Source: JADGQN01 sp035315185
Lineage (GTDB): Bacteria > Desulfobacterota > Syntrophorhabdia > Syntrophorhabdales > WCHB1-27
DNA length: 64,000 nt
Direction: 5' to 3'
Assembly: GCA_035315185.1 (NCBI GenBank)
Contig: DATFYE010000145.1
Location: 16,416-80,415, forward strand
This document shows positions 51,116 to 60,507 of this stretch, in pieces (position 1 is the stretch's first letter; each line of letters starts with the position of its first letter). The translations under genes and the position numbers were made by a program. Below the pieces are notes generated by a model, which made no database searches, was not told the DNA's origin, and saw nothing but the letters and a program-made list of their open reading frames with translations.

Positions 51116-52512
51116 AATTTAAAATCCTCACCGCCGTAATCCTGCTTGTCTGTTTTCCCCTCACGACGTTCTGCCTTACGCTTACCGAAGAAGTGAAGAT
51201 GGGTAAACAGATCCACCAAGAGGTGCTTAGAGCGTTCAGACTGAACAACGATCCTTACGTATGCCTGTATATGGGGAGGGTCGCCAAGACAATCGAACCG
51301 AATGCCAATGTGGCGTTTCCGGTCAGACTCACGGTTGTCGAGTCGGGGACGCCCAATGCTTTCGCGACTATGGGTGGGTATGCGTATGTAACCACGGGCC
51401 TCATTGAAATGGCTGATCGGGAAGAGGAAGTAGCCGGCGTCTTGTCCCATGAGTTTGGCCATCTTGGGAGGCGACACGTTGCCAAAAGGATGGAGCAAGA
51501 GAAGCCCCTGACTTGGGCCACGCTTGCAGGCATGCTGCTGGGAACACTGGGGGCGATGATACCCGGGGCAGGCGCCCTTGGCCCGGCCCTGATGACTTCC
51601 ACCATGGCGGCCGCCCAGACGGTAGCTCTCAAATTTTCCCGCGAGGATGAGGACGAGGCGGACAGATTCGGGCTGGCGACTGCGGAGGCGTCGGGTTACA
51701 GCGGCCACGGTCTTGCCGATTTTTTGAAGAAGATTCGTTCTACCGAGTCCGAAAGGATGATTCCTCAGTATCTCCTCACGCACCCTTACTCCGACGTTCG
51801 TGCTGCAAAAATTGAGAGCAGGATCACCCTACCCAAGACCACGGTGAATACGGATTTTTTCCCCTACGTTCAGGCGAGGCTGAAGATTCTCAATAAAACT
51901 TTGGGCCCTGCCATCGAGGATACATGGATGGGAAAGCATGAGAAGGACCCGAAGGATCCTGTCAGCGCTTACGGAGCGGCTCTTGTTTATACTCTTCTAG
52001 GCAACACGGTCAAGGCTGAAGAGATGATCCGAAACATGGACTCACCATACAAGAATCTTTTTCTGGGTGAGATCCTTGTCAGGACCCAGAGATTCAAAGA
52101 AGCGGCCGAAGTGTTGCGCACTCAGACCGACCCCATCGCCAGCTATTTCCTTGCATCAGCGCTCGAAGGGAGCGGAGATCTTTCCGGTGCTGCGGACGTG
52201 TTAAAGGGGCTATTTCCGTACAAAGAGAGCCTGCCAATCATCTACCAGAGATTTGGTATGGTTGCCGGTAGGTTAGGCTACGAAGGGCTTGGATACGAGT
52301 ATCTGGGACGGTATTATCTGGAGATCGGCAGACCGCAAGTAGCACGTACCTATCTTGAAAAAGCCTCTGCAAAATATGGCCGCAACACCGACGAGGCCAG
52401 AGAAGTACAAGTCCTTCTTGACGAAACAAAACCCGAGAAGCCTGGTGAGAAGGATGGAAAAACAAAGCAGCAACCGCAGGACAAGGGAAATAAGCAGTTG
52501 CGGCTGTACTAG
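51112..52512 (+). CDS. M48 metalloprotease with TPR region (BepA-like)
   Basis: 466 aa. Signal peptide ends TTFCLT. The zinc motif is LSHEFGHLGRRH (HEXXH), with the third ligand in DEDEADRFGL. The C-terminal part (about 280-430) has TPR-like helical pairs, and the tail is Lys/Gln-rich. BepA-type periplasmic proteases degrade or help assemble outer-membrane proteins such as LptD. It is translationally coupled to the DD-carboxypeptidase (ATGA), linking two envelope-maintenance enzymes. Confidence 0.92.
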   Translation: MKFKILTAVILLVCFPLTTFCLTLTEEVKMGKQIHQEVLRAFRLNNDPYVCLYMGRVAKTIEPNANVAFPVRLTVVESGTPNAFATMGGYAYVTTGLIEMADREEEVAGVLSHEFGHLGRRHVAKRMEQEKPLTWATLAGMLLGTLGAMIPGAGALGPALMTSTMAAAQTVALKFSREDEDEADRFGLATAEASGYSGHGLADFLKKIRSTESERMIPQYLLTHPYSDVRAAKIESRITLPKTTVNTDFFPYVQARLKILNKTLGPAIEDTWMGKHEKDPKDPVSAYGAALVYTLLGNTVKAEEMIRNMDSPYKNLFLGEILVRTQRFKEAAEVLRTQTDPIASYFLASALEGSGDLSGAADVLKGLFPYKESLPIIYQRFGMVAGRLGYEGLGYEYLGRYYLEIGRPQVARTYLEKASAKYGRNTDEAREVQVLLDETKPEKPGEKDGKTKQQPQDKGNKQLRLY

Positions 52513-52623
52513 AAAGAACCTCTCGTCCTCCTAAATCTTAAATTCCAATCTGCAATCCCACCGCAAAGAAAAAAGTAGTTGTCACGTGTAGGCTCCTGTG
52601 GTTAAGCTTTGAGTAGGGCTGAC

Positions 52624-53790
52624 ATGAAGCAGATCTCTGTATTGATACTCCTGTTGTGGTCTATCTTGCAGGCCGGCTGGGTCATGGCGCAAAATGTTGA
52701 GACCAAGCAGGCATATCAAGGCAAGCCCTTGATCGTCGGTTTCTCCACCACATCACTCGACGTCGTCAAACGGGAAAACCCAAGATGGCTCAAGAGCCAT
52801 ATCGATTTTTGGGACCTCATCTCCCGGGAATTGAAGCGGCCATACGTCTTCACGGCTATGCCTTTCGAGGAGATTCTCAAAGCGCTTGATGGGGGCGTTA
52901 TCGACATCACCGCGGTTCCGGTGGTTGTGACGGCTTCGCGAGAAGAACGCTTCGATATCTCCACGCCTCTGGGCGGAGGACGCCTTGCCGTTGCCACACG
53001 ATACAAGGTCTGGGACCACCCATGGTTGTCGGTCATCCAGATTTTCTTTTCGTGGACTACCGCCAAGGTGGTCATCATGCTGTTGGCAGCGCTCGTTCTG
53101 ATCGGCATTATCGCGTGGCTCATCGAGCGAAAAGAGAATCCGGAATATTTCGGACAAGGTGCGGCGAGAGGAATCGGGACAGGCATCTTCTGGGCCGGTT
53201 CAACGCTGGCCTCCGGCATATGTCTCGGCATAGGCCTGAAAACTACCCTGGGGCGCATCCTGGGTCTCTTCTGGATGGTTGTATGTGTCATTACTTTCGG
53301 GGCGGTCATTGCCTCACTCACGTACTATCTGGGTGCTCAACAGTATTCGGGTTGGGTGGTCGACAGCGATAAGTTGAAAGGGATGCACATCGGTGTGTTC
53401 AGGACCTCTGCAACAGTCCAGATACTAGAAGGAATGGGAATTCGGTACACTCCTTGCGAGAACACCGATGAATGTGTGGCAGCTCTTACGCGTGGAAAGA
53501 TCAACGGCTTCCTGTATGATGAGGGTTACCTGCGTTACCTTTCGGAGACCCGCTACCGGGGAAGGCTGTCCATTTATGCGACAGACTTGAAACCCTACCG
53601 GCGGGCCTTTGCCATGCCCAAAAACAGCCCTCTGCGTAAGCCCTTCAATGTGGCGCTGTTGAAAGTTATGGACAGACCCATGGGCGAGGCGGTCATCAAC
53701 CAGCTTGACTTAAGCCAGTACCTGAAAACCAAGCCAACCAACCCGATGGAAGAACAAAGACGCTATGGAGCCGGCCGTGGGAAACGCTAG
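52624..53790 (+). CDS. Prokaryotic ionotropic glutamate-receptor-like channel protein 1
   Basis: 388 aa from ATG 52624. Order: signal peptide (1-22); ligand-binding lobe S1 (about 33-130) with SREERFDISTP, where Arg matches the ligand-carboxylate contact of glutamate receptors; membrane helix M1 (about 145-166); re-entrant pore region (183-206) containing WAGSTLASGICLGIGLKTT; helix M2 (208-233, ending FGAVIASLT); lobe S2 (250-365). The GluR0 layout is thus complete, but the K+ filter TVGYG is absent. Ligand and ion are unknown. It overlaps the second channel gene. Confidence 0.82.
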   Translation: MKQISVLILLLWSILQAGWVMAQNVETKQAYQGKPLIVGFSTTSLDVVKRENPRWLKSHIDFWDLISRELKRPYVFTAMPFEEILKALDGGVIDITAVPVVVTASREERFDISTPLGGGRLAVATRYKVWDHPWLSVIQIFFSWTTAKVVIMLLAALVLIGIIAWLIERKENPEYFGQGAARGIGTGIFWAGSTLASGICLGIGLKTTLGRILGLFWMVVCVITFGAVIASLTYYLGAQQYSGWVVDSDKLKGMHIGVFRTSATVQILEGMGIRYTPCENTDECVAALTRGKINGFLYDEGYLRYLSETRYRGRLSIYATDLKPYRRAFAMPKNSPLRKPFNVALLKVMDRPMGEAVINQLDLSQYLKTKPTNPMEEQRRYGAGRGKR

Positions 53791-54985
53791 CCCGGCCAAT
53801 ACCGTATCAGGCGCCCGTAATACGAAGTGCGGCACGATATGCCTCCCTCTATTGAGGATACTGGTGATGCTGCTGCTCACGATCGGCCCGATCAGTACCG
53901 CCGTGGCAGGACCGCTTGACCCTGCTGAGGCCCTTACTAAGAGACCCCTGATTGTAGCAATCCAGTATGACCAGACCTACACCACCAAAGACAAGGAAGG
54001 GAATTGGACCGGTCCGATGGTCGATTTCTGGAAGCTCATCGCAAAGGAGTTAGGGCAGCCTTACACCTTCAAAGAGATGTCCTTGAGCAACATTATGATT
54101 GCCCTTGAAGAAGGCACGATAGATGTGGCAGCCATCACAACGTTCATCAACGCTGAGCGGGAAGAACGTTTCGATTTCTCCACGCCCCTGGGCGAGGGGC
54201 GTCATGCTGTCGTGACCCCGTATCAGCCGAAACATGAGCATCCCTGGATGGCTGCCATATCGGTCTTTTTTTCCTGGGGAACCCTCACGGTAATCCTCAT
54301 ACTTCTGGTTACGCTTCTGCTACTCGGTATCTCGATCTGGTTGATCGAGAGAAAACGTAATCCGGAAGATTTTGGTCGAACCCGTCGCAGAGGCATCGGC
54401 GCGGGAATATATTGGGCCGGTTCGACTCTCGCGTCGGGTTTGTGTTTTGGAATCTATCTCAGGACACTGCCGGGGCGGATTCTCGGTCTGCTCTGGATGA
54501 TAGTATGCGGACTGGCATTGAGCGCCGTTATTGCGTCCCTGACGCACTCGCTGACTGATCAGCTTCAGCAGATGCAGGTGATCGAGGATGATGAGTTCCG
54601 CTACATGCATTTGGGAGTGAAGAGTGGGTCTGTACAGATGGATATGCTAAGAGAAGCAGGCGGGTACTATACGTTATTCGACACCGACGAAGAGGCCATG
54701 AATGCTGTCTTGAACGGCCAGGTTGATGGATATCTGTGCTTTGAGACCAGAGCAAACTTCTTCGCGAATCACGAATACAGCGGCAGGATTTCCGTCTATA
54801 CGACAAAACTAAAAGCGCATCTCTATGCTTTGGCGATGCCGAGGCAGAGCCCCTTGCGCAGGCCAATCAACGTTGCCGTGTTGCGGCTTATGAACGATTC
54901 TGTGTGGGAATCCCTGCTCGATCGCTATGGGTTTGAAAGGGCTTCAGGCCAGGTGAGCCATCCGTCGTCGAAGGAAAGGTGGTAG
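53777..54985 (+). CDS. Prokaryotic ionotropic glutamate-receptor-like channel protein 2
   Basis: 402 aa if GTG 53777 (GGAG seven bases upstream) is the start; ATG 53765 is an alternative. Layout as in its neighbour: signal segment (about 22-46), S1 (57-150) with AEREERFDFSTP, M1 (166-190), pore region with YWAGSTLASGLCFGI (212-226), M2 (234-258, ALSAVIASLT), S2 (275-385). The same WAGSTLASG pore sequence in both genes indicates a conserved non-K+ filter. Overlap of the genes suggests co-translation and possibly a heteromeric tetramer. Confidence 0.82.
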   Translation: MGNASPANTVSGARNTKCGTICLPLLRILVMLLLTIGPISTAVAGPLDPAEALTKRPLIVAIQYDQTYTTKDKEGNWTGPMVDFWKLIAKELGQPYTFKEMSLSNIMIALEEGTIDVAAITTFINAEREERFDFSTPLGEGRHAVVTPYQPKHEHPWMAAISVFFSWGTLTVILILLVTLLLLGISIWLIERKRNPEDFGRTRRRGIGAGIYWAGSTLASGLCFGIYLRTLPGRILGLLWMIVCGLALSAVIASLTHSLTDQLQQMQVIEDDEFRYMHLGVKSGSVQMDMLREAGGYYTLFDTDEEAMNAVLNGQVDGYLCFETRANFFANHEYSGRISVYTTKLKAHLYALAMPRQSPLRRPINVAVLRLMNDSVWESLLDRYGFERASGQVSHPSSKERW

Positions 54986-55036
54986 GTAGTATCAAACCGG
55001 CGCTTTACCAAGCTTGCAGATTCATGCAGATTCATG

Positions 55037-55064
55037 TTGACGGCTGAGCAGCACGTGTTATGAT
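55037..55064 (+). promoter_or_regulatory. Sigma-70-type promoter for the amidohydrolase pair
   Basis: TTGACG (55037-55042), 16-bp spacer, TATGAT (55059-55064), 55 bases before the first amidohydrolase start. Confidence 0.5.
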
Positions 55065-55118
55065 GTCGCAGATCGCTTCTAGAAAATGAGAGATCTGAGA
55101 CACAAACAGGAGGGTAGT

Positions 55119-56084
55119 ATGGGACTGGTTATTGATGGGTTTGCTCATGTCATGCCGAAAGCTTTTGCTGAAGCGCTCATGCAGGTGCATCCCACTGACG
55201 AGTTGCGTAAGCTGGCTAAACACACCTATTTTGGGGACATGAAAAACAGAGTGCGGGTAATGGATAAGTTTGGACTGGACAAACAGGTCCTCACCCTGGC
55301 GCGTCCGAGTACCTGGATTGGCATCCGAGCCGACGCTCTTCAGAAAATGACACGGCTCGGGAACGACACGGTGGCAGCAGTGGCGAATGAGTTTCCCGAC
55401 CGGTTTATCGCTGTCGGGACCCTGCCTGTCCCCACGAAAGAATACCTGCCTGAGTTTGACAGGTGTCTCAACGAGCTCGGCATGGCAGGCATCCAGATAC
55501 TCACTAATATTGATGGCAAGCGCCTTCACGAACCTCAGTTCCGGCCCTTCTTCGCGCATGCCAACGCGACGAAAACACCTATCTGGATACATCCCCAGCT
55601 TGTAGAGGGTTGGTCACAGGAGTTCGCACTGGACAAGATCTTCGGCTGGCTTTATGAGACAAGCATTACGCTTGCACAGCTTGTTTTTTCTGGCATCATG
55701 GAAGAGTACCCGGACCTCAGGATCATCCCTCACCACATGGGTGCAATGGTTCCTCACAATTCCGGGAGAATCAAGGGATTTTACGAAGCCCGGGATCTCT
55801 ACCCGGGCACGGGCCTCGTCTCTCTTCCCAGGGATCCGCTCGACTACTTCAGAAGATTTTACGGGGACACCATGCTGTGTGGAACCGTTCATGCCTTCGA
55901 ATGCGGTTACAAGTTCTTTGGACCCGAACAGATCATTATGGCAACGGATTATCCTTTCGGCCCGCAACAGGGCGAGCAGTGGATAAAGGAGACGCTGGAC
56001 CAGATAGACGCCATAGGCCTGCCGAAGGCCGAGAAAGATATGATTCTCAGCGGGAATCTCCTCAGGTTGATCGAGAGACGATAA
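55119..56084 (+). CDS. Amidohydrolase-2 (ACMSD-like) family protein, paralogue 1
   Basis: 321 aa from ATG 55119, with AGGAGGG upstream. It has the TIM-barrel pattern of the ACMSD/gamma-resorcylate decarboxylase group: IWIHPQ, IIPHHMGAMVPH and the catalytic Asp in MATDYPFGPQQGE. The N-terminal metal motif, normally HxH, reads IDGFAHVMP, so the first His is replaced by Phe. Family members decarboxylate or hydrolyse aromatic or muconate-type acids with one metal. The altered site may change metal binding. It is duplicated in the next gene. Confidence 0.87.
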   Translation: MGLVIDGFAHVMPKAFAEALMQVHPTDELRKLAKHTYFGDMKNRVRVMDKFGLDKQVLTLARPSTWIGIRADALQKMTRLGNDTVAAVANEFPDRFIAVGTLPVPTKEYLPEFDRCLNELGMAGIQILTNIDGKRLHEPQFRPFFAHANATKTPIWIHPQLVEGWSQEFALDKIFGWLYETSITLAQLVFSGIMEEYPDLRIIPHHMGAMVPHNSGRIKGFYEARDLYPGTGLVSLPRDPLDYFRRFYGDTMLCGTVHAFECGYKFFGPEQIIMATDYPFGPQQGEQWIKETLDQIDAIGLPKAEKDMILSGNLLRLIERR

Positions 56085-56099
56085 AGCAGGTATACTCGA

Positions 56100-56206
56100 G
56101 GAAGCGATGAAGCGAAGAAGCGAATACGCGGAAAAACAGGAGAAAAGAAAAGACTTTGTGTTCCCGCTTCCTCGCTTCATCCGGGTACCCGCTCGCGGGT
56201 GTTCGC
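56100..56206. repeat. Inverted GATGAAGCGA words and GGGTACCCGC hairpin between the amidohydrolase genes
   Basis: GAGGAAGCGATGAAGCG near 56098 is answered by GCTTCCTCGCTTCATC near 56166, and GGGTACCCGC-TC-GCGGGTGTTCGC follows at 56183-56206. It separates two paralogous genes that are otherwise one unit. Confidence 0.5.
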
Positions 56207-56249
56207 TTCAACTCTTGCAGCCAAGCACTGGAATATAAGGGAGGTAATC

Positions 56250-57215
56250 ATGGGACTGATCATTGACGGCTTTGCACACGTGATGCCAAAACGCTGTTTG
56301 GAAGCCATGCTGAAAGCGTATCCCACGGTCGAACTGAAGGAACTAGCACCGCTCACCTACTTCAGCGATATGGATAACAGGGTGCGGCTCCTCGATAAGC
56401 ACGGAATCGACAAACAGGTTCTGACCCTCGGCCGACCAAGCGTCTGGCTTGGTATACCGCGCAGCATTCTTCCTGGTTTGATGCGAATCGCAAATGATTC
56501 GATCCTTGAAGCGGCCAACCAGCACCCCGGCCGGTTTATTCCGGTTGCTCACATGCCCGTACCTACCGAAGAGTACCTTCCCGAGTTTGACCGATGCATC
56601 AATGAGCTCGGCATGGCAGGCATTCATATAGTCTCCAACATAGACGGCAAAGCGCTCGATGCTCCCGAGTTCAAGCCCTTCTGGGCGAAGGCCAATGCAA
56701 CCAAGGCCCCCATCTGGCTCCACCCGCAGCTGCAGCAGGACTGGTCCCAGGAGTACGTACTCGATAAGATCTTTGGCTGGCTTTACGAGACGAGTATAGC
56801 GCTGGCGCGCCTCGTCTTTGCAGGTGTCCTACAGGAATTTCCGGATCTCAGGATCGTCACGCACCACATGGGTGCCATGGTGCCTCACTTTTCGGAACGG
56901 ATAAAGGGTTTCTATGATGCCCGCGCCATGTTCCCACGCTCTTTGTTCCCACCCCTAGAGCGCGATCCGCTTGACTACTTCAGGCGTCTTTACGGAGATA
57001 CGGTTCTAAACGGAGCAGTCCACGCCATGGAGTGCGGTTACAAGTTCTTCGGTCCCGAGCACATCATATTCGCGACTGATTACCCCTTTGGCCCTGAGCA
57101 GGGTGAAGCATGGATGAAAGGGGCGCTCGACCAGGTAACATCGATTGACCTGCCGCAAACCGAGAAGGACTCGATTCTCGGCGGGAATCTTATGCGGCTC
57201 ATAAAGAGGCAGTAG
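56250..57215 (+). CDS. Amidohydrolase-2 (ACMSD-like) family protein, paralogue 2
   Basis: 321 aa from ATG 56250, with GGGAGGT upstream; identical in length to paralogue 1 and similar along its whole length. Motifs: IDGFAHVMP (again Phe in place of the first metal His), IWLHPQ, IVTHHMGAMVPH and FATDYPFGPEQGE. Conservation of the Phe in both copies argues against a sequencing error and for a shared, altered active site. Divergence is greatest around residues 70-90, so substrate ranges may differ. Confidence 0.87.
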   Translation: MGLIIDGFAHVMPKRCLEAMLKAYPTVELKELAPLTYFSDMDNRVRLLDKHGIDKQVLTLGRPSVWLGIPRSILPGLMRIANDSILEAANQHPGRFIPVAHMPVPTEEYLPEFDRCINELGMAGIHIVSNIDGKALDAPEFKPFWAKANATKAPIWLHPQLQQDWSQEYVLDKIFGWLYETSIALARLVFAGVLQEFPDLRIVTHHMGAMVPHFSERIKGFYDARAMFPRSLFPPLERDPLDYFRRLYGDTVLNGAVHAMECGYKFFGPEHIIFATDYPFGPEQGEAWMKGALDQVTSIDLPQTEKDSILGGNLMRLIKRQ

Positions 57216-57239
57216 CCTCAACTACCCTCGATTTTCCCT

Positions 57240-57755
57240 TTAGCGCGTATTGGCCGCTGATCCAATCAACTTTTGGATGTTCTGTTCTATTGCCTTTTTT
57301 TCTTTCGTTTCCATTTTAACCACTTGCAGGGCCTTGGTCGGGCACGTTTCAACGCAGGGTGGCGGATCCTTGCCCAGGTCCACCTGACTCAAGCATAGGT
57401 CGCATTTCTGCATCTTTCCCTCGGCCCCGAACTGAGGCGCACCGAAAGGACATTCTTTTTCACATGACTTGCACCCGATGCACTTGCTCTTATCACCGAC
57501 AACGATGCCGTCTTCCGGTCGTTTTTGTATTGCCTGCACCGGACAGATTTTCACACAGACCGGATCAACACAGTGCATACACGAGACAGATGCTGAAGCG
57601 AGTTTTACTTCCGGGTAGCGGCCGGTCCAGATTTTATAGACTCTCCTCCAACTCACCCCTAATTCTCCATCTCTCCAGCTCTTGCAGGCCACTTCACATC
57701 CATAGCATTGAGTGCACTTCTCCTTGCTAAAGGAAAAAGCGTATTCGATGGACAT
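57240..57755 (-). CDS. Four-cluster [4Fe-4S] ferredoxin subunit of a molybdoenzyme
   Basis: 171 aa. Sixteen cysteines in four groups: CTQCYGCEVAC, CMHCVDPVCVKIC, CIGCKSCEKEC and CDLC with CVETC. This is the DmsB/NrfC/PhsB layout carrying electrons between the molybdenum subunit and a partner. It follows the catalytic gene by 76 bases with AAAGGAG upstream. No Tat signal of its own, so it would be exported in complex with the catalytic subunit. No membrane anchor subunit gene is nearby. Confidence 0.92.
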   Translation of the reverse strand: MSIEYAFSFSKEKCTQCYGCEVACKSWRDGELGVSWRRVYKIWTGRYPEVKLASASVSCMHCVDPVCVKICPVQAIQKRPEDGIVVGDKSKCIGCKSCEKECPFGAPQFGAEGKMQKCDLCLSQVDLGKDPPPCVETCPTKALQVVKMETKEKKAIEQNIQKLIGSAANTR

Positions 57756-57831
57756 AGTCAGCTCTCCTTTCAGTCTCGACCGTCATTTTTTTACCTGCGT
57801 AAGAAATCTGATGAACAGGTTCCGCATCGCA

Positions 57832-60141
57832 TCAGGCCTTACTTATCTGGACCAGTGTCTGGCTACTCATGGCTGTAACCACAGGATCAAAGGCTTTTTG
57901 GGGATCAACATTATACATGATGTTCACGTTTGCGCCCCCATCAAAGAGCGGATAGTCTTCGAAACCAAGTTCTTTGCACCCCTGCCACCAGCCATGAAGC
58001 ACCATTACCGTATCGGGCCTTGTCCCCGGATAGAGTTGCGCTTTAACCTTGATCCAGCCATGGGGCGATTCTACGCGCACCCAATCACCGTCCTTGATTC
58101 CGCGTGCTGACGCAGTATCCGGATGGATATGCACTGTTGGATACGGGACAATTTCCCTCAGGAAGGGGACGTTCCGTTGCCACGATGCGGTATAAACGCT
58201 CGATGTATGGTAGTCGGAGAGGATCAGAGGATATTTTTTCGTCAGCTCCGGTGTACCCGTTATGCTCTCGGGCGGCTCCTTCCATTGAGGCAACGGGTTG
58301 TAACCGGCCTCCTTGAAGGACGTGTTGTAAATTGCTACTTTCCCCTGGGGAAGAAAAGGCGCCTTGGAAATCCGTGGGCTTTTCCTTTTGAATACCGTCT
58401 CATAGTTTTCATATTTTCTTGGGATCATCTCATACTTGATTCCGGTCGGGTGTTTCCGGAGTTCGTCAATGGTCATTCCCAGAGGTTTCAACTGATCGTT
58501 CATCGACTCGTTCATGCTGCCGCCCCAGAAATCAGCGCCGTATCCCATCTTGACGCCCAGATCGCATAAGAACTCAAAAATCGACTTGTTATCGGCCAGC
58601 GGCTCGATCACCCTGTTTCGTGCCATAATCCAGTTTCCTCTGACCTCGAAGGGGTGATCAATCTCGTAGGGAGTTGCAACAGGGATCACGACATCTGCAT
58701 AGGGCATATCTGCAGTTCGCGCCACGTCTACCACCACATAGAACTCCAGTTTCTTCAGGGCCTCGACGACCCTCTTTGACCCCCGCGTGCTTGCCAGTGC
58801 CTGGGTACCGGGAGCGATGATAGTCCGCATGGGATAAGGCTTTTCAGTCAGAACGCTGTCAAAAAGACCGTAGTAAGCGGATGAAGTCCCTTCGAGGGCG
58901 GGTTGAAAGGGCTTCGGAAATTCGGGGTAAACGAGCTTGTCAACCCATTCCTGGGTGTACCGCTCCGTCAAATGGACGGTATTGGGTTTGGGCATCTTGC
59001 TGGCAGCGCCGAATACATTTCCACCGGGCCTGTCCAGGTGCCCTGTAATGGCTATGAGAATCGCCACCGCCCTGATAGCGTCGTTCGAAGAGGGCACGTG
59101 TTCGACCCCGTTACCTAATTCAATTCCCGCCCGTTTTGTCGTCGCAAAGAGTCGCGCCACCTCCGCGATCCGATTTGCCGGGATTCCGGTGATCTTTTCA
59201 GCCCACGGTGGTGGATATTTCTGCACATGCTCTTTCAACTGATCGTATCCGTAACACCATTGCTCCACAAAGGCCTTATCGATGAGGTTCTCATTGACCA
59301 CCACGTGAAGCATGGCCAGGGCAAGGGCTGCATCCGTCCCGGGCCTGATGGGCATCCATTCGTCGGCCAAGCCGACGTCCGGTTCCATGGTGGGTTTTAT
59401 CGCGATAATCTTTGCTCCCCGTGCCTTCGCATTGACATAAGCCCTGACGCCATCCTGGGCAGGACCGGAATATATGGGCTGTTTTCCCCAGACGAGCACG
59501 AGATCACTGTTTGCATAGTCAACAGCCCTTGGCCAGTCCCCAACGGTATAATGGAAGGTAAAGCCCATCTGCATCGCGCATATGCCGCTATGTCCGTAAT
59601 TCGGGCTTCCATGGGCTATCAGGAAACGGAAGAGATAGTCGCTGTAGGTTCTTCTCGCCGGAGACAGCATGCCGAGCGATTCCGGACCATACTTCTGCTT
59701 CTGCTGCTTCAGGGTGTCTGCGATAATGCCAATGGCTTCGTCCCACGTGATCTGCTGAAATTTCCCTTCGCCCTTCTTGCCCACCCGCTTCATCGGATAT
59801 TTTAGTCTATCGGGCGAGTACACCCACTGCGGTGCAGCCTGACCCTTGGGGCAGACGGCTCCCGCATTTACGGGTGACTCTTTCATGCCCGCGACCTTGG
59901 AGAACCGGCCGTTCTTCGTAAACGCGTAAACGCCGCAATTTGCGGCAGGCCCGCACATGGCGCAAAAGGTTGGCACGACCGTTTCACCAGCCTTGGCTGC
60001 AGCAGCCATGGCTTCGTCGAGGGTAAAGGACTCAAAGGGGAATGAACCCAGCAGGGTAGCCCCCGCGATCCCTACTCCTGCGAATTTAAGAAACGTACGT
60101 CGATCCAGCAAGAACTGCGATTCTTTTTTACCCTTGCTCAT
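57832..60141 (-). CDS. Tat-exported molybdopterin oxidoreductase, catalytic subunit
   Basis: 769 aa, DMSO-reductase superfamily. Twin-arginine signal DRRTFLKFAGVGIAG at residues 13-27. A [4Fe-4S] site uses C60, C63, C69 and C97 (CAMCGPAANC and AVCPKG). The molybdenum ligand is probably C188 in GHSGICAM, a cysteine and not selenocysteine. The C-terminal molybdopterin domain holds VHIHPDTASARGIKDGDWV. Closest in layout to PhsA/PsrA-type enzymes, but substrate is not decided. Divergent from the tct operon and beside the amidohydrolases. Confidence 0.92.
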   Translation of the reverse strand: MSKGKKESQFLLDRRTFLKFAGVGIAGATLLGSFPFESFTLDEAMAAAAKAGETVVPTFCAMCGPAANCGVYAFTKNGRFSKVAGMKESPVNAGAVCPKGQAAPQWVYSPDRLKYPMKRVGKKGEGKFQQITWDEAIGIIADTLKQQKQKYGPESLGMLSPARRTYSDYLFRFLIAHGSPNYGHSGICAMQMGFTFHYTVGDWPRAVDYANSDLVLVWGKQPIYSGPAQDGVRAYVNAKARGAKIIAIKPTMEPDVGLADEWMPIRPGTDAALALAMLHVVVNENLIDKAFVEQWCYGYDQLKEHVQKYPPPWAEKITGIPANRIAEVARLFATTKRAGIELGNGVEHVPSSNDAIRAVAILIAITGHLDRPGGNVFGAASKMPKPNTVHLTERYTQEWVDKLVYPEFPKPFQPALEGTSSAYYGLFDSVLTEKPYPMRTIIAPGTQALASTRGSKRVVEALKKLEFYVVVDVARTADMPYADVVIPVATPYEIDHPFEVRGNWIMARNRVIEPLADNKSIFEFLCDLGVKMGYGADFWGGSMNESMNDQLKPLGMTIDELRKHPTGIKYEMIPRKYENYETVFKRKSPRISKAPFLPQGKVAIYNTSFKEAGYNPLPQWKEPPESITGTPELTKKYPLILSDYHTSSVYTASWQRNVPFLREIVPYPTVHIHPDTASARGIKDGDWVRVESPHGWIKVKAQLYPGTRPDTVMVLHGWWQGCKELGFEDYPLFDGGANVNIMYNVDPQKAFDPVVTAMSSQTLVQISKA

Positions 60142-60507
60142 CTTTCCTCCTCATCGAGAGTGGCGTCGTCCGTGCCCCGCGTCTCTCAAAAATTGAGTTC
60201 CATCAGGAGCAACCGGAATGTCCTAAACACCCTGGCCATAGTCCTGTTTCGAGCTATTGTAACACGAGAACGAGCTTTCGCAAAAAGAACTTCAATACAA
60301 ACATAATTCCCGGCTCTCCGCAGATTGACTTACCCGTTCTTCCCAAGGTATAGTTGTTCCGGAAACATCTGAAGAGCGCTCCTTACTCTCTCATGAGTTA
60401 TAGATTGACACGCCGGTCGTCCTTAACGGACTTTAGTGAGAAGAGATTATCGCTGGTAAGCGACATCCCGCACACCGCATGCCATCATATTTTTAACGGA
60501 GGAGGTC
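60142..60507. other. 366-bp divergent control region between the molybdoenzyme and tctC
   Basis: It contains the ribosome binding site of the molybdoenzyme gene at its left edge, the tct promoter at 60325-60354 and GGAGGAGGT before tctC. No gene or RNA is recognised. A second TTGACA at 60405 lacks a fitting -10. Confidence 0.5.
60325..60354 (+). promoter_or_regulatory. Sigma-70-type promoter for tctCBA
   Basis: TTGACT (60325-60330), 18-bp spacer, TATAGT (60349-60354), five of six matches in both boxes. The implied leader is about 145 nt, long enough to hold a regulatory element that I cannot identify. Confidence 0.55.

Noticed and set aside
57832..60141. Molybdoenzyme as a selenoprotein, given the nearby selB
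   Set aside because: The expected molybdenum-ligand position reads Cys (GHSGICAM) and the frame has no internal UGA.
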